Assembly (NCBI GenBank): GCA_934101115.1
Contig: CAKOPW010000020.1
Coordinates: 1 to 19,633, forward strand
Direction: 5' to 3'
DNA length: 19,633 nucleotides
Source of the DNA: an uncultured Bacilli bacterium
Lineage (GTDB): Bacteria; Bacillota_I; Bacilli_A; RF39; UBA660
Shown here: positions 1-7,383 of the stretch, piece after piece
Layout: each line of letters opens with the position of its first letter
How positions within the stretch are numbered: the stretch's first letter is position 1
Notes under the pieces: model-generated
What the model was told of the DNA's origin: nothing
Databases searched by the model: none
What the model saw: only the letters and a program-made list of their open reading frames with translations
Made by a program: the position numbers and the translations under genes

Positions 1-9
1 TAAAATTGG

Positions 10-37
10 TTGTCTACGAATACCCTCAATTGTCTAC
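10..37. repeat. Pair of direct repeats TTGTCTAC
   Basis: TTGTCTAC occurs at 10-17 and again at 30-37, 20 bp apart start to start, about two helical turns. The second copy is followed by TTTAAGTTTACCA. Spaced terminal repeats of this kind occur at the ends of some insertion sequences and as operator pairs. No transposase lies in the window, so the identity is open. It lies at the left edge, upstream of the first exported-protein promoter. The rest of 1-90 shows no gene. Confidence 0.4.
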
Positions 38-90
38 TTTAAGTTTACCACTGCAAAACGACAAAAGAGATGTAAAAGAAAATAAACTCC

Positions 91-118
91 TTGAAAATCG
101 GGGGGGGTATTATAAAAT
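91..118 (+). promoter_or_regulatory. Poly-G promoter element, copy 1 (8 G)
   Basis: AAATC is followed by eight G (100-107) and then TATTATAAAATAAA. A possible -35 is TTGAAA at 91-96. Possible -10 hexamers are TATTAT (108-113, spacer 11), TATAAA (111-116, spacer 14) or TAAAAT (113-118, spacer 16). The same core recurs before two other genes of the family. An in-frame TAG at 129-131 shows that the tract lies outside the coding sequence. A change in G number would alter promoter spacing. Promoter function is inferred. Confidence 0.55.
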
Positions 119-143
119 AAAGGAAGAATAGGTGTGTGTAAAA

Positions 144-1535
144 ATGAAGAAAAGGAGTGCAATAATAGTTGCAATTATTTTGATGTCTATTGGATTTGCA
201 AGTATTTCAACAATATTAGTAATAAATGGAAACGCAAAAATAAGCGAAAACAATGATGACTTCTCAGTAATTTTTACGGCCGCAAGTTTAGATGGAAAAG
301 ATGTATATTCAACAGTAATAGATGATACAAAGAAGATAATAACATTTACAACTAGTGAATTAAAGACATTAAATCAAACAAGCGAGTTAACATATGAAGT
401 AACAAATAATTCAAATCAATATGATGCAGAAATAAGTGTAACATGTGTACCAAAGGACGGAACAACAGCAAAATATACAAGTATCAAAAACAAACTAGAT
501 AATGATGCACCAGTAGTTAAAGCAAAGAATACATTAAATGGAACGTTAACAGTAACATTAGATAAAACATCAATAGAAGAAGTAAGTGAAGAATATACAT
601 GCAAATTAGAATTTAATGCAACAGGAAGAGATGAATATGCATACACTGGTGATAATGTGTGGAATTTTGACTATACGGGAGGAGAACAAGTATTTACTGC
701 TCCAGTAACTGGAATATATAAGTTGGAGATTTGGGGAGCACAAGGAGGCAACTCAGATACAACTATCACCACGAAATATCCAGCATTTGTTAATTATGTA
801 GGAGGCTATGGTGGCTATTCACAAGGAGAATTGTTTTTAAAAAAAGATGATTCACTATATATAAATGTAGGTGGAATGGGAGAAGATGGTGGATTTAAAG
901 ACACTAGAAGTATAGGAGGCTATAATGGTGGAGGATCTGGAGGCTTAGGTGCTCGTGATTATTGGCTAAATACTAGACGTGAAACTTATCCTATCACATC
1001 AGCCGGAGGCGGTGGAGCAACCCACGTAGCAACTAAATCAGGATTATTATCAACACTAGAAAATTATAAGGATGAAATAATTATTGTTGCCGGTGGAGGA
1101 GGCGGATCAGTTCCTGCTCCAGTCCTTTCTGGTTCAGGAGGCGGAATTTCCGGAGGTCTTGGTTATGTTTATAATGGTACATATGTAAATGGAGGTAGCC
1201 AAGTTTCAGGATATGCTTTTGGTCAAGGACAAATGGGCCATGACTCTATTCAAGGAACAAATGGAGATGCTGAAGGTTCCGGAGGCGGAGGTGGTGGCTT
1301 CTATGGTGGTTTTTCTTATCAAGGAGTTGAAACTGCATCTGATGCTGCTGGAGCCGGTGGATCGGGTTACATTGGAAATACGTTACTAATAAATAAATCA
1401 ATGTATTGTTATAATTGTGAGGAATCAGCTGAAGAATCAACTAAGACAATAAGTACCACATGTACAAGTACAACACCAACTGAAAATTGTTCAAAGCAAG
1501 GAAATGGATATGCACAAATTAGTTTAATAAAGTGA
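144..1535 (+). CDS. Exported Ig-like / glycine-rich (ALK/LTK-type) domain protein
   Basis: A 463-residue exported protein of unknown specific function. Residues 1-30 are a KK-rich start and a hydrophobic segment with no lipobox, so a Sec or SipW-type signal or an anchor. Residues ~30-165 are the Ig-like module shared with the next three genes, with a Cys in the 'VTC' strand and a second at 153 in 'YTCKLEF'. From ~172 onward, 'FDYTGGEQVFTAP' opens a domain with the pattern of the ALK/LTK glycine-rich domain (Pfam ALK_LTK_GRD): 'YKLEIWGAQGG', 'GGYGGYS', 'IIVAGGGGG', 'GGGGGGFYGG', 'AGAGGSGYIG'. It ends with a Cys-rich tail carrying 'CYNC' and two later Cys. I place the start at ATG 144 because paralogues begin with M-K-K and a TAG stands in frame at 129; a GTG at 132 also reads open. 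It is the first of four tandem genes. Surface display or adhesion is inferred. Confidence 0.85.
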   Translation: MKKRSAIIVAIILMSIGFASISTILVINGNAKISENNDDFSVIFTAASLDGKDVYSTVIDDTKKIITFTTSELKTLNQTSELTYEVTNNSNQYDAEISVTCVPKDGTTAKYTSIKNKLDNDAPVVKAKNTLNGTLTVTLDKTSIEEVSEEYTCKLEFNATGRDEYAYTGDNVWNFDYTGGEQVFTAPVTGIYKLEIWGAQGGNSDTTITTKYPAFVNYVGGYGGYSQGELFLKKDDSLYINVGGMGEDGGFKDTRSIGGYNGGGSGGLGARDYWLNTRRETYPITSAGGGGATHVATKSGLLSTLENYKDEIIIVAGGGGGSVPAPVLSGSGGGISGGLGYVYNGTYVNGGSQVSGYAFGQGQMGHDSIQGTNGDAEGSGGGGGGFYGGFSYQGVETASDAAGAGGSGYIGNTLLINKSMYCYNCEESAEESTKTISTTCTSTTPTENCSKQGNGYAQISLIK

Positions 1536-1549
1536 CAGGAGATATTGTA

Positions 1550-2689
1550 ATGAAACAAAAAAGAATGATATTAATATTAACTATTTTATTAATGAGTATA
1601 GGATTTGCAGCAATCTCAACGACATTAGTAATAAATGGAAATGCAAAAGTAAGCGAAAACCAAGAAGATTTTTCAGTGATTTTCACAGCCGCAAGTCTAG
1701 ATGGAAAGAATGTATATAGTTCTGTAGTAGATGATACAAAGAAGATAATTAATTTCTCAACAAGTGAATTAAAGAAATTAAATCAAACTTCTATTCTTAC
1801 ATATGAAGTAACAAATAGATCAAGTCAATATGATGCAGAAGTGCGTGTTACATGTGTACCAAAGACTGGAACAACAGCAAAATATACAAGTATCAAAAAC
1901 AAATTAGAAAATGATGCAACGAAAGTATTAGCAAAAAGTTCAGTAAATGGAACATTAACAATAACACTAAATCAAGTGGCAACTGAAGCAGTTACAGAAG
2001 AATACACTTGCAAGCTAGAATTCAATGCCGCAGGAAGAACAGAAGTTGGTAAGTATACAAAGATTAATAAAGGTAGTTATATTTTAGTTAAAGATACAGA
2101 AAACGCATCTTATGATGCAGAAGTAGGTGATACAATAACTGTAGGTAGTGAAAACTTTTATGTTATTTCTAATGATAACCATAAAGTAGCTGCATTAGCT
2201 TACTATAATTTAAATGTTGGGGATTATGCAGTTGAAGGAACTAAAGGAATTCAAAATGAACAAGCTAAAGGTAACTACGATGGTGGAACGACTCAATATC
2301 CAGGAGCAGTTGCTTTTGCTGATGTATCTGGATGGGATTATAAAAATGCAACAAAAATTGATTTAATGGATTATGAAGGTCCGATAAAAACAGCCTTATA
2401 TGATGAAACAAGCGGCTATCAAAAATACGTCCAAAATTTAGGATTAAATGCCACAGTAAGATTAATCTCAAGACCTGAGCTTGAACAATTGGGTTGTTCA
2501 TCAGAAAATCACGAATGTTTGTCAAGTAAATATAGCTGGATATATTCAACAACATACTGGACATGTTCTCCAGATCCAATTCAATCAAGTGTGATTTGGT
2601 TTGTTGCTTACGACGGAGGATTTGGACGCTACGCATATTTTAAGAATACGGATTATGGAGTTCGACCAGTAATTGAATTTACGGAATAA
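1550..2689 (+). CDS. Exported protein, Ig-like N-terminal module plus Trp-rich 'YGVRPVI' domain
   Basis: A 379-residue exported protein. The start is ATG 1550, behind AGGAGAT at 1537-1543. It has the signal/anchor segment and Ig-like module of its neighbours up to ~165. A distinct C-terminal domain follows, from 'VGKYTKINKGSYILVKDTENASYDAEVGDTI' (given here only as a landmark, spanning about residues 166-196) to the end 'YGVRPVIEFTE'. Its later part is Trp-rich ('YSWIYSTTYWTCS'). The closing 'GVRPVI' is typical of DUF6273-like or C-type-lectin-like modules on secreted proteins of gut Firmicutes; that match is from memory. Up to about base 2265 the gene is nearly identical to the next gene, then diverges sharply. 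Co-transcription with its neighbours is likely from the 14-nt gap. Function unknown; ligand binding at the surface is a guess. Confidence 0.8.
   Translation: MKQKRMILILTILLMSIGFAAISTTLVINGNAKVSENQEDFSVIFTAASLDGKNVYSSVVDDTKKIINFSTSELKKLNQTSILTYEVTNRSSQYDAEVRVTCVPKTGTTAKYTSIKNKLENDATKVLAKSSVNGTLTITLNQVATEAVTEEYTCKLEFNAAGRTEVGKYTKINKGSYILVKDTENASYDAEVGDTITVGSENFYVISNDNHKVAALAYYNLNVGDYAVEGTKGIQNEQAKGNYDGGTTQYPGAVAFADVSGWDYKNATKIDLMDYEGPIKTALYDETSGYQKYVQNLGLNATVRLISRPELEQLGCSSENHECLSSKYSWIYSTTYWTCSPDPIQSSVIWFVAYDGGFGRYAYFKNTDYGVRPVIEFTE
2036..2265 (+). repeat. 230-bp segment repeated at 3191-3420
   Basis: The first part of the C-terminal domain of this gene matches 3191-3420 of the next gene without gaps, with about 13 mismatches counted by eye, several of them synonymous. 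Immediately beyond the shared AATGAACAAGC the two genes differ at most positions until a shared tail encoding 'YGVRPVIEFTE'. This suggests recent duplication or gene conversion with a sharp boundary. Confidence 0.8.
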
Positions 2690-2707
2690 ACTAAGTGGAG
2701 GTAAAAT

Positions 2708-3814
2708 ATGAAAAAGAAAAGTATACTTTTAGCAGCAATTATTTTAATGTCCATTGGATTTGCTACAGTATCAACAACATTAATAATAAATGGAAATGCA
2801 AAAGTAAGTGAAAATTCAGATGATTTTTCAGTAATATTTACAGCAGCCAGTTTGGATGGAGAAGATGTATATTCAACTGTTGTAGATGATACAAAGAAGA
2901 TAATTAATTTTTCAACAAGTGAATTAAAAACATTAAATCAAAGATCAGTACTTACATATGAAGTAACCAATAACTCAAGTCAATATGATGCAGAAGTAAG
3001 TGTAACATGTGTACCAAAGAATGGAACAACAGCAAAATATACAAGTATAAAAAACAAATTAGAAAACGATGCAACGAAAGTATTAGCAAAAAGTTCAGTA
3101 AATGGAACATTAACAGTAACGTTAGATCAAGTATCAACAGAAAGTGTTACAGAAGAATACACTTGTAAATTAGAACTTAATGCTATAGAAAGAACAGAAG
3201 TTGGTAAATACACAACTATTAATAAAGGTAACTATATTTTAGTCAAAGATACAGAAAATGCATCTTATGATGCTGAAGTAGGTGACACAATAACTGTAGG
3301 TAGTGAAAACTTTTATGTCATTTCTAATGATAACCATAAAGTAGCTGCATTAGCTTATTATAATTTAAATGTTGGGGATTATGCAGTTGAAGAAACTAAA
3401 GGAATTCAAAATGAACAAGCAACAGGATTTTATGTTGGAGGAACAAGTCCTTATCCTGGGTCAGTTAAATTTTCTGATAATTATGGTTGGTCTAATTTAA
3501 ACAATCAAGAAATAGATATCAAACAATATGATGGTCCGGTAAAAACAGCTTTATATGATGAAAAAAGTGGATATGAAAAATATATTAAAGAATTAGGTTT
3601 GAACGTTAACGTTAGACTTATTTTAAAAGAAGAAATAGAATCTTTAAGATTTAAATATTCTTGGATAAGCTCAAGCTCATATTGGACAGGTTCGTCAGAT
3701 GAGGATTATGCCTATAGTGTTTGGTTTATGTATTCAAACGGAAGTTTTTATAAAAATAATTATGATATATCAACTAATTATGGAGTTCGACCAGTTATTG
3801 AATTTACAGAATAA
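2708..3814 (+). CDS. Exported protein, Ig-like N-terminal module plus Trp-rich 'YGVRPVI' domain (paralogue)
   Basis: A 368-residue paralogue of the gene before it, with a strong GGAGGT at 2697-2702 before ATG 2708. It has the same order: K-rich hydrophobic signal/anchor (1-30), Ig-like module (to ~165, with the 'VTC' and 'YTCKLEL' cysteines), then a C-terminal domain ending 'YGVRPVIEFTE'. The C-terminal half carries 'YSWISSSSYWTGSSDED' and 'VWFMYSNGSFY', differing from the neighbour's 'YSWIYSTTYWTCSPDP' and 'IWFVAYDGGFG'. The Trp/Tyr frame is kept while the intervening residues vary, as in binding-loop diversification of a conserved fold. No catalytic motif is recognised. The next gene follows 18 nt later behind a matching GGAGGT, so the two are probably co-transcribed. 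Confidence 0.8.
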   Translation: MKKKSILLAAIILMSIGFATVSTTLIINGNAKVSENSDDFSVIFTAASLDGEDVYSTVVDDTKKIINFSTSELKTLNQRSVLTYEVTNNSSQYDAEVSVTCVPKNGTTAKYTSIKNKLENDATKVLAKSSVNGTLTVTLDQVSTESVTEEYTCKLELNAIERTEVGKYTTINKGNYILVKDTENASYDAEVGDTITVGSENFYVISNDNHKVAALAYYNLNVGDYAVEETKGIQNEQATGFYVGGTSPYPGSVKFSDNYGWSNLNNQEIDIKQYDGPVKTALYDEKSGYEKYIKELGLNVNVRLILKEEIESLRFKYSWISSSSYWTGSSDEDYAYSVWFMYSNGSFYKNNYDISTNYGVRPVIEFTE

Positions 3815-3832
3815 GCTAATTGGAGGTAAAAA

Positions 3833-5707
3833 ATGAAAAAGAAAAGCATGCTTATAGTAGCAATTATTTTGATGTCAATTGGATTTGCCGCAGTATCAAC
3901 AACATTAGTAATAAACGGAAATGCAAAAGTAAGCGAAAATGAAGAAGATTTCAGTGTAATCTTTACAGCAGCAAGTATAGATGGAAAAGATGTATATTCA
4001 GCTGTTGTAGATGATACAAAGAAAATCATAACATTTGAAACATCAGAATTAAAAACATTAAATCAAACATCAATACTTACATATGAAGTAACCAATAACT
4101 CAAGTCAATATGATGCAGAAGTAACAGTAACATGTGTACCAAAGGACGGAACAACAGCAAAATATACAAGTATCAAAAATAAGTTAGATAATGATGCGAC
4201 AATTGTAAAAGCAAAAGAAAGTATAAACGGAACGTTAACAATTACATTAGATAAAACATCAACAGAAGAAGTTGCTGAAGAATATACATGCAAATTAGAA
4301 TTTAATGCTGTAGAAAGAACAGAGATTGGAGTTAATAAAAATTATAAAGAAAGTATACTAAATGGAGCAGATCCAGTAATAAGCGGAGATTTAATACCAA
4401 TAATACTAGCAGATGATGGAACAGTAACTTATGCAGATACAAATACTAAATGGTATTCTTACGAGAATAGGGTTTGGGCTAATGCCGTAGTACTTAAAGA
4501 CAATGTAAACTATAAAGTTGGAGACATAATAAATGAAGATGATATAAAACAATATTATGTATGGATACCAAGATATAGATATAAACTATGGAATGTAGAC
4601 AGTGACACAAATGATGGTGCTGAGCAAGCAATCAATATAATTTTTGAAAACAAGGATACAAAAGAATCAACTGGTACAAAAAATGGAGAGTGGCTAACAC
4701 ATCCAGCATTTACAAGTTTTGATACAAATGGAATTTGGGTAGGCAAATTTGAAACAAGCTATGACGAAGAAACATTTACCAATTCAAGTAAATTTTTAAC
4801 AACAAATCCAAATACAAGTGGAGCAACAAATGCTTCTAATATTATAATTAAACCAAATGTTAGAAGTTTAACAAATAAAACAGTAAGTGAATTTTATACT
4901 TTAGGAAGAGAAATAAATAAAGATCTAAATTCCCATATGATGAAAAATATGGAATGGGGAGCAACAGCATACTTAACGTATTCTTTATATGGGAAATGTA
5001 CAGCTTCAAGTTGTGAAGAAGTATACATTAATAATATTACTACAGGATTTAGAAAAAGCTCATCCTTATTTACTGGTCAATGGGAAGATGGAGCAAGCAT
5101 TACTGGATGTAGTGGCTCTACTAGTAGTGCAGATATAAACGGAAATAAAGATAAATGTGAATCTGGACATGCATATAATGAAAAAAATAATAAAGCTAGC
5201 ACAACAGGAAATGTAAGTGGGATATACGATATGAGCGGTGGAAATCGCGAATATGTTATGGCGGTTTTGACTGATACTAATGGTAATCCCATGAGTGGTA
5301 CGAGTGAAAAATATAATTCTGGTTTTAACGGAGTTTACGGAACACCATTAAACAATAGTCAAGAATCTTTGGCGAAAACAAATGGTATAGATTTTCCTAT
5401 TGATGAAAGATACTATGAAGTTTATGAAGCAAATTCTTCAACACTTGGTGAAGATATATGGTATAAATATACTAACAGCAAGCTTGGAGACGCAATGAAA
5501 GAAGTTAGTATTTCAAAAAATGATGATCAAAGTGGAAATCGTTGCCTTTGGTTTGAAGATTACGCAAATTTTGCAACGCATAAAAGTCCATGGTTTGTTC
5601 GCGGAAGTTCGTTTGCTGATGGAAGTGGAGCAGGAATTGTCCATTTTACAAGAAATGATGGAGGAATTCATGTTAATCGTACTTTCCGCGTAGTTTTAGC
5701 GATATAG
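3833..5707 (+). CDS. Exported protein, Ig-like N-terminal module plus FGE-sulfatase/lectin-like domain
   Basis: A 624-residue protein, the last of the first tandem array, starting at ATG 3833 behind TGGAGGT. Residues 1-~163 are the shared signal/anchor and Ig-like module, closest to gene 144-1535 in wording ('VPKDGTTAKYTSIKNKLDND'). The rest resembles the formylglycine-generating-enzyme (SUMF1/PvdO) fold, a C-type-lectin relative: 'YVWIPRYRYKL' at ~242, 'NGIWVGKFE' in the middle, 'GIYDMSGGNREYVM' at ~463-476 (compare the family's 'YDMxGNVWEW'), and a C-terminal 'PWFVRGSSF...FRVVLAI'. True FGE is an oxygen-using enzyme with catalytic cysteines, and I do not see that pattern here, so a non-enzymatic binding domain is more likely in this anaerobe. 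The final domain is shared in plan with the 'GVRPVI' ends of its neighbours. No clear terminator follows, only AT-rich sequence to 5747. Confidence 0.8.
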   Translation: MKKKSMLIVAIILMSIGFAAVSTTLVINGNAKVSENEEDFSVIFTAASIDGKDVYSAVVDDTKKIITFETSELKTLNQTSILTYEVTNNSSQYDAEVTVTCVPKDGTTAKYTSIKNKLDNDATIVKAKESINGTLTITLDKTSTEEVAEEYTCKLEFNAVERTEIGVNKNYKESILNGADPVISGDLIPIILADDGTVTYADTNTKWYSYENRVWANAVVLKDNVNYKVGDIINEDDIKQYYVWIPRYRYKLWNVDSDTNDGAEQAINIIFENKDTKESTGTKNGEWLTHPAFTSFDTNGIWVGKFETSYDEETFTNSSKFLTTNPNTSGATNASNIIIKPNVRSLTNKTVSEFYTLGREINKDLNSHMMKNMEWGATAYLTYSLYGKCTASSCEEVYINNITTGFRKSSSLFTGQWEDGASITGCSGSTSSADINGNKDKCESGHAYNEKNNKASTTGNVSGIYDMSGGNREYVMAVLTDTNGNPMSGTSEKYNSGFNGVYGTPLNNSQESLAKTNGIDFPIDERYYEVYEANSSTLGEDIWYKYTNSKLGDAMKEVSISKNDDQSGNRCLWFEDYANFATHKSPWFVRGSSFADGSGAGIVHFTRNDGGIHVNRTFRVVLAI

Positions 5708-5747
5708 AACTTAATTAAAATAATTAAATTATAAAAATTTAAATAAA

Positions 5748-5775
5748 TTAGCACTCTAGTATTGACAAGTGCTAA
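5748..5775 (+). promoter_or_regulatory. CIRCE operator 1 (variant, 10-nt spacer)
   Basis: TTAGCACTC at 5748-5756 and AAGTGCTAA at 5767-5775 form the HrcA-binding inverted repeat. The canonical form is TTAGCACTC-N9-GAGTGCTAA. Here the spacer is 10 nt and the first base of the right arm is A, not G. The site covers the -35 hexamer of the hrcA promoter, which fits repression by blocking RNA polymerase. Confidence 0.85.
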
Positions 5776-5790
5776 TTTTTATTTTATACT
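5762..5790 (+). promoter_or_regulatory. Sigma-A promoter of the hrcA-dnaK operon
   Basis: TTGACA at 5762-5767, a 17-nt spacer, then TATACT at 5785-5790: a near-consensus housekeeping promoter. The start of transcription should fall near 5797, inside the second CIRCE. The -35 lies inside the first CIRCE. Confidence 0.85.
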
Positions 5791-5794
5791 TATT

Positions 5795-5821
5795 CTAGCA
5801 CTTGGGAAATATGAGTGCCAG
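5795..5821 (+). promoter_or_regulatory. CIRCE operator 2 (degenerate, 9-nt spacer)
   Basis: CTAGCACTT at 5795-5803 and GAGTGCCAG at 5813-5821, with exactly 9 nt between, match CIRCE at most core positions (AGCACT and GAGTGC). It lies over the expected transcription start, just downstream of the -10. With operator 1 it brackets the promoter, suggesting tight HrcA repression. Confidence 0.75.
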
Positions 5822-5833
5822 GAAGTGATAATT

Positions 5834-6835
5834 TTGGGAGAAAGACAGGAAGAACTATTAAAGGAAATAGTCGAAACTTATATTCAAACATTTAGACCAG
5901 TTGGTTCAAAATCTTTAGTTGATAAGTTTAATGTTTCAAGCGCAACTATTCGTAATGATATGGCTGAACTTGAAAGTCTTGGCTATATTGAAAAAGAACA
6001 TACTTCTAGCGGAAGAATTCCATCAGAAGCAGGTTATAAATATTATGTCAATAACTTAATGAAACCTAAAGAGATAACTGGTGAAGATGTTATAAAACTT
6101 CAACAAATACTTTCAAATAATGAACTTGTAGTATCAGATGCTGTTACAAAATGTATGGAGATTATAAGTGATATAACTCATTATACAAGCGTTGTTATTG
6201 GACCTTCAAAAAGTGATAATACTTTAAAACAAATAAGCATTATTCCTATAAATGAAGACGAAGACGAAAAACGTGTAGTTGCACTTTTAGTTACTAATAA
6301 AGGAATTGTTGAAAATAAACAAGTTATTATTCCGGACAACATCAATATGAAAGAACTAATTAAAACTAGTGAAATAATTAATAAATTCTTAGTTGGTACT
6401 CCAATTGATAAGGTTCCAGAAAGACTTGAACTTGAAGTAAAACCAAAAATCAAAGACGTTATTAAACGTTACGAAGAGGTTTGTAGTTTTTTCCAAAATG
6501 CATTTCATGACTTTACTATGGATAACTCAGATATTATATTCAGTGGTAAAACCAATATCCTTGATTATAAAGAATATGAAGAACCAAGCAAATTAAAAGA
6601 AATGATCAGCAAACTTGAAAATCAAGAACTTGTTAAGAACATTAATACAACTGATGAAGGAATTAATATTTATATTGGCGAAGAAACTGAATTTGATAAA
6701 GATGTTACCATAATAAAGACTCATTACAAGGTAGGAAATGATGAAGGTACACTTGCAATCATCGGTCCAAAGAGAATGGAATATGATAAAGTTGTAACTT
6801 TACTTAATTTCTTAAAAAATTATATTGAAAAATAA
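5834..6835 (+). CDS. hrcA: Heat-inducible transcription repressor HrcA
   Basis: HrcA is the repressor that binds CIRCE and is kept active by the GroE chaperonin. The 333-residue product has the family N-terminal winged helix ('ETYIQTFRPVGSKSL', 'SSATIRNDMAELESLGYIEKEH', 'SSGRIPSEAGYKYYV') and a GAF-like C-terminal region ending 'NEGTLAIIGPKRMEYDKVVTLLNFL'-like (residues ~305-328). Length is normal (~340). I choose TTG 5834, which gives 'LGERQEELLKEIV', because AGGAAGTGAT at 5820-5829 is a near-perfect Shine-Dalgarno at the right distance; GTG 5825 lies inside it. The gene is first in its operon, directly behind two CIRCE sites, so it should repress itself. Its stop codon is 14 nt before grpE. 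Confidence 0.95.
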   Translation: MGERQEELLKEIVETYIQTFRPVGSKSLVDKFNVSSATIRNDMAELESLGYIEKEHTSSGRIPSEAGYKYYVNNLMKPKEITGEDVIKLQQILSNNELVVSDAVTKCMEIISDITHYTSVVIGPSKSDNTLKQISIIPINEDEDEKRVVALLVTNKGIVENKQVIIPDNINMKELIKTSEIINKFLVGTPIDKVPERLELEVKPKIKDVIKRYEEVCSFFQNAFHDFTMDNSDIIFSGKTNILDYKEYEEPSKLKEMISKLENQELVKNINTTDEGINIYIGEETEFDKDVTIIKTHYKVGNDEGTLAIIGPKRMEYDKVVTLLNFLKNYIEK

Positions 6836-6849
6836 TGGAGAGTGACCTT

Positions 6850-7368
6850 ATGAACGAGGAAAAAGAAAAGAACAATAAAAAAACGGAAGTAAAACATGAA
6901 AAAACTCCAAAAAAAGATAAAAGAAATGAAGAAATAGAAAAACTAAAGCAAGAAGTTGCTGAAGAAAAAGATAAGCGTATGCGTATGCAGGCTGAAATGA
7001 TGAACATCAAAAAAAGAAGTGATGATACATTATCAAGCTATATGAAATATGCTAATGAAGACATACTTAAAAGCTTGCTTCCAATAATTGACAATTTTGA
7101 ACGAGCATTAAGTATGGAAAACGATGAAAATCGTGAATTCTTAAAAGGATTTGCTATGATATATACAAATATTTTAAATATATTAGAAGCAAACGAAGTT
7201 AAAGAAATAGTTTCATTAAATGAAGCTTTTGATCCAGAAGTACATCAAGCTGTATTGACAGAAAAAAGCGAAGATGTAGAAGCTGGAATAGTAATAGAAG
7301 TTTTACAAAAAGGATATAAATATAAAGATAAAGTACTTAGACCAGCCATGGTAAAAGTATCTGAATAG
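6850..7368 (+). CDS. grpE: Nucleotide exchange factor GrpE
   Basis: GrpE releases ADP from DnaK and so drives substrate release in the cytoplasm. The 172-residue product has a charged Lys/Glu N-terminus and a long coiled-coil helix ('EEIEKLKQEVAEEKDKRMRM', ~25-45). The family core follows ('LLPIIDNFERALSM'), then the C-terminal beta-domain ('FDPEVHQAV', 'VIEVLQKGYKYKDKVLRPAMVKV'). ATG 6850 is preferred over ATG 6835, which overlaps the hrcA stop, because GGAGAGTGA at 6838-6846 is its ribosome binding site. dnaK follows after 15 nt. Confidence 0.95.
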   Translation: MNEEKEKNNKKTEVKHEKTPKKDKRNEEIEKLKQEVAEEKDKRMRMQAEMMNIKKRSDDTLSSYMKYANEDILKSLLPIIDNFERALSMENDENREFLKGFAMIYTNILNILEANEVKEIVSLNEAFDPEVHQAVLTEKSEDVEAGIVIEVLQKGYKYKDKVLRPAMVKVSE

Positions 7369-7383
7369 GAAAGGTGATAAATT

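Noticed and set aside
1246..1440. Antisense and alternate-frame open frames within the glycine-rich and paralogous genes
   Set aside because: They lack ribosome sites, have skewed His/Leu/Gln composition, and mirror the repetitive sequence of the real gene.
1533..1550. TGA read as tryptophan (mycoplasma code)
   Set aside because: Tryptophan is written TGG throughout, and the TGA ends the first protein just where its paralogue's C-terminal tail ends.
2400..3814. Diversity-generating retroelement variation between the two 'YGVRPVIEF' genes
   Set aside because: The differences involve all bases rather than adenines only, and no reverse transcriptase or template repeat is present in the window. 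Kept only as a question for the FGE-like gene.
3833..5707. Active formylglycine-generating enzyme or sulfatase maturation role
   Set aside because: No sulfatase nearby, no clear catalytic Cys pattern, an exported paralogue family context and a probably anaerobic host.
5762..5833. Longer HrcA starting at TTG 5762
   Set aside because: That codon is the start of the -35 hexamer TTGACA, and the extra residues do not look like HrcA. A strong ribosome site points to TTG 5834.
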